Positions 1 to 8,435 of a DNA stretch of 64,000 nucleotides are shown here, in pieces. Positions within the stretch are counted from its first letter, which is position 1. Each line of letters begins with the position of its first letter. The DNA lies in the NCBI GenBank assembly GCA_002715505.1, contig PAZF01000021.1:1-64000 (forward strand). The letters are read 5' to 3'. Below the pieces are notes generated by a model that saw nothing but the letters and a program-made list of their open reading frames with translations, was not told the origin of the DNA and made no database searches. Both the position numbers and the translations under genes were made by a program. This stretch comes from Candidatus Pelagibacterales bacterium (GTDB lineage Bacteria > Pseudomonadota > Alphaproteobacteria > TMED109).

Positions 1-674
<674 letters not shown>

Positions 675-678
675 TTAT

Positions 679-966
679 TTAACTTACTATACCCATAATG
701 TCAGACTCCTTAACTATTACATAATCTGTATTATCAATAGTAACTTCGGTGCCAGACCATTTACCTATTAAAACCTTATCTCCCTTTTTTACGTCAAGGG
801 GAGTAACAGTTCCATCTTCAGCTTTTTGCCCAGATCCAACTGCTACTACTTTAGCTTGCATAGGCTTCTCCTTAGCTGTGTCAGGAATAATAATGCCTCC
901 TTTAGAAACATCTTCCTCACTCTCTCTTTTTACCATAACTCTGTCATGTAACGGACGAAAATTCAT
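679..966 (-). CDS. groES: co-chaperonin GroES
   Basis: GroES is the 10 kDa lid of the GroEL folding chamber. The 95-residue protein has the normal length: [10 protein letters not shown] at the N-terminus, the mobile loop (residues 15-35, containing [15 protein letters not shown]) that docks on GroEL, then the beta-barrel ending in [15 protein letters not shown] ribosome binding site lies 5 nt before the ATG. It is first gene of the groESL unit, directly downstream of a CIRCE operator, so repression by HrcA at normal temperature is expected from family knowledge; hrcA itself is not in the window. Confidence 0.97.
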   Translation of the reverse strand: MNFRPLHDRVMVKRESEEDVSKGGIIIPDTAKEKPMQAKVVAVGSGQKAEDGTVTPLDVKKGDKVLIGKWSGTEVTIDNTDYVIVKESDIMGIVS

Positions 967-987
967 ATTTACCTCATTAATTATAAT

Positions 988-1014
988 TAAGCACTCTCTT
1001 AAAAAGAGTGCCGA
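988..1014. promoter_or_regulatory. CIRCE operator (HrcA binding site) upstream of groESL
   Basis: The inverted repeat GCACTC (991-996), nine bases, GAGTGC (1006-1011) has the exact spacing of the CIRCE element (TTAGCACTC-N9-GAGTGCTAA). The outer bases are weaker: TAA on the left, CGA on the right. It lies 22 bp before the groES start codon, where HrcA would block transcription of groES-groEL. Confidence 0.93.
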
Positions 1015-1020
1015 TTACTA

Positions 1021-1049
1021 ATATGTGGGTATAACATTTTAGAGTTCAA
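1021..1049 (-). promoter_or_regulatory. probable groESL promoter
   Basis: On the minus strand TTGAAC (1049-1044) is followed after 17 nt by ACATAT (1026-1021), a weak -10. A start point near 1013 would place the CIRCE operator on the initial transcribed region, the usual arrangement for HrcA control. The -35 is good and the -10 poor, so the exact hexamers are uncertain. The rest of the 95-bp gap 967-1061 holds the CIRCE element and the groES ribosome binding site. Confidence 0.4.
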
Positions 1050-1061
1050 TAGTAAATAAGA

Positions 1062-1283
1062 TTATTTTTTATTTTTTTTTAGTATGTGAGATATTGAATG
1101 TTTATAGACCAGATTAAGATTGCCATTAAAATCAAGTAGTATTGAAAAATTATCAAATTTAACAAGTTTTCCCTTTAGAATTAATCCATTAATTAAATTT
1201 ATCTCAACATGTTCCTTATTTTTAATAATGTTGTTAAAATAATTATCTTGTAGATTTTTTACTAATTCACCTTTATTTGTCAT
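1062..1283 (-). CDS. hfq: RNA chaperone Hfq (diverged)
   Basis: Hfq forms a hexameric ring that pairs small RNAs with mRNAs. The 73-residue protein keeps the LQDNYFN start of the alpha helix, the Sm1 strands (VEINLINGLILKGKLVKFD) and the Sm2 signature YKHSISHI near the C-terminus, where the family has YKHAIS(T)I. It is diverged elsewhere and ends in a short lysine-rich tail without the acidic C-terminal extension of enteric Hfq. Its start overlaps the end of the upstream transaminase gene by 11 nt, implying translational coupling. Position downstream of ntrX-trkA is typical for Alphaproteobacteria; hflX, which usually follows hfq there, is absent and groESL takes its place. Confidence 0.88.
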   Translation of the reverse strand: MTNKGELVKNLQDNYFNNIIKNKEHVEINLINGLILKGKLVKFDNFSILLDFNGNLNLVYKHSISHILKKNKK

Positions 1284-2115
1284 ATGAGTTTATAATTTCT
1301 ATAAATTTATTAAAAATAATATTATAAATATTATCTTTGTCTAATCTTAATTTTAAATTATCTATTTTTTTTGCCATAACCATCAATGATGAACTATTTG
1401 TTAAAAAAACAGCATCTGCTTTACTTAAATATTCTAATTTAATTTCTTTTTCGTGTGATTTAATTCCTAATATTTTTGATATTTCAAATACTTTTTTTCT
1501 TGTTACTCCAGCTAAAATATTTTTCTTTAGTGGAGGAGTGTAAATTTCCTTATTTTTGATAATCCATATATTTGATGTAGTAGCTTCTGTTATAAGTCCT
1601 TTTTTGTCATACATTACGCATTCAAAAGCTTTTTTTTTCAATGCTTTCTGTTTTAGAAGAACATTTCCTAGCAAAGAAGTTGATTTAATATAACTACATT
1701 TCCATCTAATATCTTCACTCGATATCAGGGATACTGGTTTGGTATTTTTAAATACCTGCTTATGTAAAGAACTAATAATTAATGAAGGACTTATATCATT
1801 ACTCCAATTATGATTTCTAGAAGCTATTCCTCTAGAAATTTGAATATATATCAAGCCTTCATCTAGATTATTAGCTTTTATTATCTCATTGCATTTAAAA
1901 AATAATAATTGCAGGTTCTGAAAGTTATTAAGGTTAATTAACTTAAGAGATTTTTTAAGTCTATTAATATGCTCTTTCCAGAAAACTAACTTGTAATTGT
2001 ATACTGCAACTACTTCATATATTGAGTCTGAAAAATGTATACTTCTATCATTAACGGATATCTTTGCATCTTTTTCATTTAAATATCTTCCATTTATATA
2101 AGCTAGTTTTGGCAT
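1273..2115 (-). CDS. D-amino-acid transaminase-like PLP enzyme (class IV)
   Basis: This is a fold-type IV PLP aminotransferase of 280 residues, the family of D-alanine transaminase, branched-chain aminotransferase and aminodeoxychorismate lyase. The N-terminus (AYINGRYL, then ISVNDRSIHFSDSIYE) and the RGIASRNH stretch near residue 95 fit D-amino-acid transaminase best. Lys144 in YIKSTSLLGN is the expected Schiff-base lysine, and the glutamate of EATTSN (about 178) contacts the PLP ring nitrogen. A likely role is interconversion of D-alanine and D-glutamate for peptidoglycan, but substrate cannot be read from sequence. It lies 1 nt after trkH and overlaps hfq, an insertion relative to the common alphaproteobacterial trkA-hfq order. 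Confidence 0.82.
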   Translation of the reverse strand: MPKLAYINGRYLNEKDAKISVNDRSIHFSDSIYEVVAVYNYKLVFWKEHINRLKKSLKLINLNNFQNLQLLFFKCNEIIKANNLDEGLIYIQISRGIASRNHNWSNDISPSLIISSLHKQVFKNTKPVSLISSEDIRWKCSYIKSTSLLGNVLLKQKALKKKAFECVMYDKKGLITEATTSNIWIIKNKEIYTPPLKKNILAGVTRKKVFEISKILGIKSHEKEIKLEYLSKADAVFLTNSSSLMVMAKKIDNLKLRLDKDNIYNIIFNKFIEIINSYDK

Positions 2116-2116
2116 T

Positions 2117-3517
2117 CTAATTTTTAAGAGTTAGTTTTTGAAAAATTAATAAATATCCTATAAACTCAAATCTACCACAAATCATCAAAAAATTTAGAAT
2201 TAAAATTAAATTTGAATTATCAATTAAGTCCACATTATTTAAATGTAAAAATCCATCACCAGTGTTTGTTAAAGCAGCTATTGCCAATACAAAAGAATCA
2301 AAAAGACTTTTACCAGATAAACTTAGAAACAGCACTCCAAAAATAATAATGAATATTCCTAGAGCTATTAATGCATACAGACTATTAAGTTCTTTTTGAT
2401 TTGATCCCTTTTTTATAAGTTCAACACCATATATCTTATGACGTAAAGTTAATTTAATGAGTTCTTCTTTAATTTTAATAAATAATATAGAAACTCTGTC
2501 TATTTTTAATCCACCACTACTACTACCTGAAAAACTTCCAGTAACAAGTAATAATAAAAATATGAAAAATAAAGGATACAGTTTTTGCAAAACTAATAGA
2601 TTTGATGCATTGTTTGGCATGAGTCCCGTAGTAGTTAACAGAGATAAAAAAATAAATATATTTTCTTGAAAATTTAAAATGCTAAATTTAATTAATATTA
2701 TAAAAAAAAGAGCAAGGATAATGAATAAAAACAAACTTCTTTTTAAAATTTTAAAGTAGTAAACTTTAAGTATATTATTATTGTGAATATATAGAAATAT
2801 AGGCAATATAAAAATAGTTAAAAAAATAAGAAATGAATAAATTATTAAGAAGCTACTCTCAGAAAAGTAAAAATCTAATAAATGTCCATTTTCACCTACT
2901 GCTCCTCCGGTTGACATAATGGCAGAGGCAATCAAAAAACTATTAAAAAAATCATTTGTAAAAAAGTTTATAATTAGAATATAAAAAATAAATAATAAAA
3001 AATAGTATATATAAAATCTAACAATAAGGCCTTTGTTAAAAAGTACTAACTTATCATGTTTGTTAAACAAAACTAAAAAAAAAAGGATAAAGGTAAGAAT
3101 TGAATAAAAGCCTCCTAATAATTGTATTATTGATATCCAGATTGTTAAAGAGTCATATTCTTTTAAAGAATTAAAAAAATTTAAATTAAAACCTGTCGTT
3201 GTTAAATAACTAGTACTAATAAATATAATTTTATTGAAATCTAATATTTTAATAAGAGAAAAAAAAGGAATTGATGAAATTAATATTAGCAATAACCAGG
3301 AAAAAAATATAGTCGAAATAAGGCTTTTTGTCTTTAAATTACTATTTGAAAATAATAAACTATAAAAATAACCTACTATAAAACTTACAATAGAACTTAT
3401 TAAAAAAATACTTGAGTTATTACTTGATTCTAAAAGGCATTTCATAAAAAGAATAAAACTTAAAAAACCGTAAGTAAAAAATACAGATTTTATTGTATAA
3501 TTAAGCAAATTTTGCAT
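2117..3517 (-). CDS. trkH: Trk-type potassium uptake protein, membrane subunit TrkH
   Basis: TrkH is the potassium-translocating subunit of the Trk system in the inner membrane. The 466-residue protein is almost entirely hydrophobic, with about ten membrane segments. The four pore-loop filters of the Trk/Ktr family are recognisable: YLTTTGFN, AIMSTGGAVGENG, LLTTTGLMPN and AALTNTGDG. The threonine-glycine core of each supplies potassium ligands in the family. The gene is 3 nt downstream of trkA, its cytosolic gating partner, so both should be made together. Length is normal and the frame intact. Confidence 0.93.
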   Translation of the reverse strand: MQNLLNYTIKSVFFTYGFLSFILFMKCLLESSNNSSIFLISSIVSFIVGYFYSLLFSNSNLKTKSLISTIFFSWLLLILISSIPFFSLIKILDFNKIIFISTSYLTTTGFNLNFFNSLKEYDSLTIWISIIQLLGGFYSILTFILFFLVLFNKHDKLVLFNKGLIVRFYIYYFLLFIFYILIINFFTNDFFNSFLIASAIMSTGGAVGENGHLLDFYFSESSFLIIYSFLIFLTIFILPIFLYIHNNNILKVYYFKILKRSLFLFIILALFFIILIKFSILNFQENIFIFLSLLTTTGLMPNNASNLLVLQKLYPLFFIFLLLLVTGSFSGSSSGGLKIDRVSILFIKIKEELIKLTLRHKIYGVELIKKGSNQKELNSLYALIALGIFIIIFGVLFLSLSGKSLFDSFVLAIAALTNTGDGFLHLNNVDLIDNSNLILILNFLMICGRFEFIGYLLIFQKLTLKN

Positions 3518-3520
3518 ATA

Positions 3521-4897
3521 TTAAATTAATTCAGTGTCATTCGACATGAAATCTTCTAATTTATGAATGGCTTCATGCAATAAACACATCACTACCTTGT
3601 CATTAGCTTCAATAATAGTTTCTCCAGTAGGTGTTAACACTTCATCTTTTCTTACAATAGCGCCTATAATGGTATCGTTTGGTAATTCTGAATCTTTTAA
3701 AGGAATTCCAACTAATTTGGATCCTTCTTTAACCAAAAACTCTATAATTTCAGCTTTACCTGCCTGTAGTTCATAAACATCTGATACATCGCCTCTTCTA
3801 ATATATTTTAAAACTTTTGATACTGTTAATTCCTTAGGAGATATAATACCATCAATATCCATGAGGGATATAACGGGCAAATATTTATCTCCCTTTAATA
3901 AAGCATAACAATTTTTAGCACCTGCTTTTTTTGATAAAGTAGAAACTAAAGTATTTATTTCATCACTATTAGTAACTGAAAAAACTATGTCAGCCTTTGA
4001 AATTTCAGCCTCTTGAATTATTTCTGACTCCACAGCATCGCCAAGTAAAACAGTTGCTTTTTCCAGTTCCATTGCTGCTCTTTCAGCAGTCTCTTTATTG
4101 TTTTCGATAATTGTTATAGAGGAGTCAGGTTCATTTATTTCTAATATTTTAGCAATACTAAGGGCAATTATCCCTGCCCCTATAATTATAACTCTTCTGC
4201 TTTTAATAATTTTTTTTCCAAATATATTTAATACTCTCTTAATATTATTTGAGTCAGAAAGTAAGTAAATATCATCTCCTTCATGAAGCTCTTCCATTTT
4301 GTTAGGAATAATTGTTTTTTCATTTCTTACCATTAATACTATTTTAGTATTTAAATTTGGAAACAGCTCAGTTAACTCTTTTAATGGAGTTTCTAAAACT
4401 GGGCAATCGGCATCTAATTTAAATCCTATTAGTCTAACTTTATCATCAGCAAAAGAAATTAGATCATGAGCACCTGACACTGCTACAAGTCTAGCCAACA
4501 TACTTGCTATTTCTTCTTCAGGTGAAATTATATAATCTACTCTGAACCCTTTCTCAGAAAATAGCTCGCTCCATTTTTCATTTAAAAATTCTTTTTCTTT
4601 AATTCTTGCTATTGTAGTTGGCATTTTAAATAATATTTTAGAGATTTCACATGTTAAAATATTTGTCTGATCGCTTTCTGTGACTGATATCAATAGATCT
4701 GCTTCTTCAATATTAGCTTGAGATAATACTTTAGGATTATAGCTTTTACCAACTAATGTTCTTACATCTATAGATGACGAAATTTTTTCAAGCTTTTCTA
4801 TGCTTTCATCAATAAGTGTAACTTTCATATTATCAGATGAAAGATACTTGGCTAAACTATATCCTACCTCGCCTGCACCACAAATTATAATATTCAT
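3521..4897 (-). CDS. trkA: Trk potassium transport regulator TrkA
   Basis: TrkA is the NAD(H)-binding gating ring of TrkH. The 458-residue protein shows the duplicated architecture: RCK/Rossmann domain 1 with CGAGEVGYSLA at residues 6-16, a TrkA_C domain, a second Rossmann domain with IGAGIIALSIA near 235-250, and a second TrkA_C domain to the C-terminus. It lies 3 nt after ntrX and 3 nt before trkH. The ntrY-ntrX-trkA neighbourhood is conserved in many Alphaproteobacteria, so co-expression with the NtrYX two-component system is likely. Confidence 0.95.
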   Translation of the reverse strand: MNIIICGAGEVGYSLAKYLSSDNMKVTLIDESIEKLEKISSSIDVRTLVGKSYNPKVLSQANIEEADLLISVTESDQTNILTCEISKILFKMPTTIARIKEKEFLNEKWSELFSEKGFRVDYIISPEEEIASMLARLVAVSGAHDLISFADDKVRLIGFKLDADCPVLETPLKELTELFPNLNTKIVLMVRNEKTIIPNKMEELHEGDDIYLLSDSNNIKRVLNIFGKKIIKSRRVIIIGAGIIALSIAKILEINEPDSSITIIENNKETAERAAMELEKATVLLGDAVESEIIQEAEISKADIVFSVTNSDEINTLVSTLSKKAGAKNCYALLKGDKYLPVISLMDIDGIISPKELTVSKVLKYIRRGDVSDVYELQAGKAEIIEFLVKEGSKLVGIPLKDSELPNDTIIGAIVRKDEVLTPTGETIIEANDKVVMCLLHEAIHKLEDFMSNDTELI

Positions 4898-4900
4898 TTT

Positions 4901-6262
4901 TTAATTTTCACCCTTTTCATTTAGTATTTTTAATTTTCTATGTAAAGCTGATCTCTCCATGCCAATGAAATCAGCTGTTTTAGAAACATTGTTATTAAAC
5001 CTTTTCATTTGTAAATTAATGTATTCTGTTTCAAAAAGCTCTCTTGCTTTTTTTAATGATAAACTAATCATTTTTTTTTGTATAATATCTGAAAAATTAT
5101 TTTCTTCTTTATTATTATAAGACATTATAAGTTTAGTAATTTCATCGTTAGAATGAGTCTGAGAGACAATTAATAAGTGCTCTATAATATTTTTTAACTG
5201 TCTTAGGTTTCCACTTAAATTGATAGACTGTAATAAGTTATAATGATCTTTAGACAAGCTTTTGTTAGCTACTCCTAGTGTCTTACTACATTTTTTTAAA
5301 AAATAGTTGATAAATTCTGGTATATCTTCAATGCGTTCTTTTAAAGATGGAACTATAATAGGCACGACATTAAGCCTATAAAAAAGGTCTTCACTGAAAT
5401 TTTTATTTATTACCATATCATGTATATTTTTTGAGCTTGCAGCAATTATCCTGATATCTACTTCAACGGCATATTTTCCATTAACTCTTAAAAACCTGTT
5501 CTCAGTGAGCAACTTAATTAATCTTCGTTGTGATTTTGTACACAGATTTGCAGCTTCATCTATATACAAAGTACCGTTGTGAGCTTGCTCTACTAACCCT
5601 ATTCTCTCTGGATTTCCTTCTACATTTTCTTTTCCAAAAAGCTCTTCTTCTATAGCATCTGGAATTAATCTTTTTGTATTTAGAAAAACTATTGCCCCTA
5701 GAGCTCTGGAAGATTTATTATGAATCAATTTAGCTATATGTTTTTTTCCGCTTCCAGTAGGTCCCGTTATAAAAACTCTACTTTTAGTAGCAGCTACTTT
5801 TTCTATTAAAGACTTTACCAATAAAGCTGGATTAGATTTTCCAATAAATATAGTATCATCATCAATAAATTGACTTAACTTAATTTTAAGTTCCGCATCT
5901 TCAATAGCACGTTTAATATTTAATACTAAAAGGCTAGTATCAAAAGGTTTTTCAATAAAATTAAAAGCTCCCACCTGCAATGAGCTAATTGCCATTTTTA
6001 TAGTACCATGACCACTAATCATAATAATAGGAATGTTAGGATAGCTTTTCTTAAGAAGTTTTAATATTTGAATTCCATCCAAGTCACTATTTTCTAACCA
6101 AACATCTAATAAAATTAAGGAAGGAATTCTTTTTGAAATCTCTTTCTTAATGCTAGTATAATCCCATGCTAATCTTGTACTAAAACCATCATCTTGCAAA
6201 ATCCCAGCAATTAAGTGTCTAATATCTTCTTCATCATCAACTATTAATATATCTTTATTCAT
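4901..6262 (-). CDS. ntrX: NtrX response regulator (sigma54-type AAA+ regulator without GAFTGA)
   Basis: NtrX is the DNA-binding partner of the NtrY kinase, linked in Alphaproteobacteria to nitrogen, redox and envelope control. The 453-residue protein has an intact receiver (acidic pocket VDDEED at 8-13, phospho-acceptor Asp53 in LLDVWLEN, Lys in EKPF), an AAA+ domain with Walker A GPTGSGKK and Walker B TLYIDEA, an arginine-finger region FYRLNV, and a Fis-type HTH at the C-terminus (NNVSKTADFIGMERSALHRK). The GAFTGA loop that contacts sigma54 is replaced by VEGNPERIG after ELFGKEN, which argues for a role other than sigma54 activation. It overlaps ntrY by 4 nt (ATGA). Confidence 0.95.
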   Translation of the reverse strand: MNKDILIVDDEEDIRHLIAGILQDDGFSTRLAWDYTSIKKEISKRIPSLILLDVWLENSDLDGIQILKLLKKSYPNIPIIMISGHGTIKMAISSLQVGAFNFIEKPFDTSLLVLNIKRAIEDAELKIKLSQFIDDDTIFIGKSNPALLVKSLIEKVAATKSRVFITGPTGSGKKHIAKLIHNKSSRALGAIVFLNTKRLIPDAIEEELFGKENVEGNPERIGLVEQAHNGTLYIDEAANLCTKSQRRLIKLLTENRFLRVNGKYAVEVDIRIIAASSKNIHDMVINKNFSEDLFYRLNVVPIIVPSLKERIEDIPEFINYFLKKCSKTLGVANKSLSKDHYNLLQSINLSGNLRQLKNIIEHLLIVSQTHSNDEITKLIMSYNNKEENNFSDIIQKKMISLSLKKARELFETEYINLQMKRFNNNVSKTADFIGMERSALHRKLKILNEKGEN

Positions 6263-8433
6263 GCCTTTATTTGTTCATTTTTTTTATTAAGTGGAAATAT
6301 TAGTCTTACTCTAGCTCCTTGTACTTTAGGATTATTGCTTAGTTCTATAGATCCTTTATGATCTTCCATTATTTTTTTTACAACAGCTAAACCTATCCCT
6401 GAACCTTTTTTAGATCTTGATATGTAAGGCTCTAATAAGTATTCTTTGTTATCTGGAAAACCAGTACCATTATCAATAAAGTCTAATAAGTATGAGGCGT
6501 TTTTTTTATTTAACTCTATATGAATTTTACCTGCTTTATTAATTTTTTTATTTTCATTTATTGCATTAATAGAGTTTTTAAATAAGTTGTTTAAGGCTTG
6601 ATTAATTAGATTAGGGTCAGCTTTTAAAGTTGTATTTTTAATTTTATCTAAATTACTAGTAATTAATAGCTTTTGGTTAGCCAGTTTATTCATACCAATG
6701 CTACCAATAATGATTTGTTTCAAACTAATTTTTTGAAATATAGGCCTTGGCATTTCAGCAAAAGTAGAAAATTCATTCACCATTCTATGAATAGTAGAAA
6801 CCTGTCTAATTATTGTATCTATGCAACTAATAAATACATTCTTCTCTTCAGAAATTTTATTTAAATATTTATGCTTTAATCTATCTGCAGAAAGCTGGAT
6901 AGGGGTAAGTGGATTTTTGATCTCATGAGCAATTCTTTTTGCTATATCAGACCAGGCTGCCGCTCTTTGAATCTTTATTAATTCAGTAATATTTTCAATG
7001 GTAACCACATAGCCACTGTTTAAACTTTTATAATTTTCAAAGGAAACCCTTACTATAAATTTTTTCTTTTTTCCTTTTACAAAATAATCTATTTGTTCTT
7101 CACCAAATGATAATTTTAATTCTCTTACATCTTCAACGACTTTAATCAAGGAAGGAAATAAATCGAAAATCCTGAAACCTATAAGATTACTTGCATCATT
7201 TTCTAGCAACTCTAAAGCAGACTTGTTAACTAAAAAAACTCTATCTTCAGCATCAATTCCTAATACACCTGATTTAACTCCTGTTAATACCGACTCTGTA
7301 AATCTTCTTCTGTTATCTATTTGTTCGTTTGCAGTTACCAAATCTTTTCTTTGATCATAAAGCTGTTTTACCATTTTATTAAAGCTATAAATTAAAGAAC
7401 TTATCTCATCTGTCTTTTTTTTATGGCTAGATATTCTCACTTTAAGATTTCCTGCACTAACACTTTCTGAAGCGCTTATTAATGAAGAAATAGGATCAAT
7501 TAGCGAGTTTGCAAAAGCCATACCTAACCATACTGCTAAAAGTAATAATATTAAAGCTACTGATAAAAAAACCATGGTAAAGGTAATTCTACTTTCATCA
7601 CTATTTTTTTTTGCAGCTGAATAATCATTAACAGCCTTTTTAACACTTTTCAGGTTATAAATCATCACAGGATCTAAATATCTCGAAAAATATAAATAAA
7701 GTCCAAAATGACCGACTATTGGAGTTATAACAGATAAATTATTATTTTTATTATCATTTATAAATACTAATGGAGAGCTTTTATCCTTTCTACTAGCAAA
7801 AATATTGCTTGGGGAAATATTATTAGGCAAGAAAAAACTATTTTTAGAAGCAGAAATAATATTTCCATTTAAGTTAATAACTGCTAATTCATTAGCTCCT
7901 CTCTCTATGGCTAAATTATTAAGAGCATGATTTAGTTGTAATCTATTATTGAAATTAGCACTGGAATAATTTGAAAGTTTAAGAGAAATAAATAAAGCAT
8001 CTCCTTCTACTTTTTTTTTTATTTCTTCAGCATAATTATCTGCAATTGCAGCTGATTTTTCTAATGCTGTCTGAACTCTTTTACTAAACCAAGCTTCTAT
8101 TCCTCTTTCAAAAAAAATTACTGCTAGTATAGCAACTATAAGTACAGGCATAATAGCAATAGTTGCAAAAACTCCAATAATTTTAGACCTAAGTTTAGAT
8201 CCTGCAGTATTTTTTCTTATATTTAAAAAAAGTCTACTTAATTCAAATAAAATTAAAAAAAGTAGTAGCAAAAAAGATAACAATCCAAAAAAAAGAAAAA
8301 TCCACACAGTTAATGGATTACTGTCTGCTGTATTATGAATTGAGTAAAAAATACCTATTGCGGAGGAGAAACAAAAGAAAAAAGTAAAAGGTATAAAAGT
8401 TCTTTTCAAACTATTTATTGATAACGACATCAT
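6259..8433 (-). CDS. ntrY: NtrY membrane sensor histidine kinase
   Basis: NtrY is the inner-membrane sensor kinase for NtrX. The 724-residue protein starts with three membrane segments (about 12-32, 42-64, 88-108), an extracytoplasmic region of about 170 residues, a fourth segment near 285-305, a HAMP linker, a PAS domain (about 370-480), then the kinase core. The H-box IAHEIKNPLTPIQ near residue 500 keeps the phospho-acceptor histidine, the N-box reads NNLFKNSINAI, and the G-boxes are DNGTGFPD and GSGIGLAVV. All kinase motifs are intact, unlike the NtrB-like protein upstream. It overlaps ntrX by 4 nt and lies 2 nt after the ntrC-like gene. Confidence 0.95.
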   Translation of the reverse strand: MMSLSINSLKRTFIPFTFFFCFSSAIGIFYSIHNTADSNPLTVWIFLFFGLLSFLLLLFLILFELSRLFLNIRKNTAGSKLRSKIIGVFATIAIMPVLIVAILAVIFFERGIEAWFSKRVQTALEKSAAIADNYAEEIKKKVEGDALFISLKLSNYSSANFNNRLQLNHALNNLAIERGANELAVINLNGNIISASKNSFFLPNNISPSNIFASRKDKSSPLVFINDNKNNNLSVITPIVGHFGLYLYFSRYLDPVMIYNLKSVKKAVNDYSAAKKNSDESRITFTMVFLSVALILLLLAVWLGMAFANSLIDPISSLISASESVSAGNLKVRISSHKKKTDEISSLIYSFNKMVKQLYDQRKDLVTANEQIDNRRRFTESVLTGVKSGVLGIDAEDRVFLVNKSALELLENDASNLIGFRIFDLFPSLIKVVEDVRELKLSFGEEQIDYFVKGKKKKFIVRVSFENYKSLNSGYVVTIENITELIKIQRAAAWSDIAKRIAHEIKNPLTPIQLSADRLKHKYLNKISEEKNVFISCIDTIIRQVSTIHRMVNEFSTFAEMPRPIFQKISLKQIIIGSIGMNKLANQKLLITSNLDKIKNTTLKADPNLINQALNNLFKNSINAINENKKINKAGKIHIELNKKNASYLLDFIDNGTGFPDNKEYLLEPYISRSKKGSGIGLAVVKKIMEDHKGSIELSNNPKVQGARVRLIFPLNKKNEQIKA

Positions 8434-8435
8434 AT

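Noticed and set aside
977-990. TTAA-N6-TTAA resembling a CtrA box upstream of groES
   Set aside because: The CtrA consensus needs seven bases between the TTAA halves; six here, in AT-rich DNA, is likely chance.
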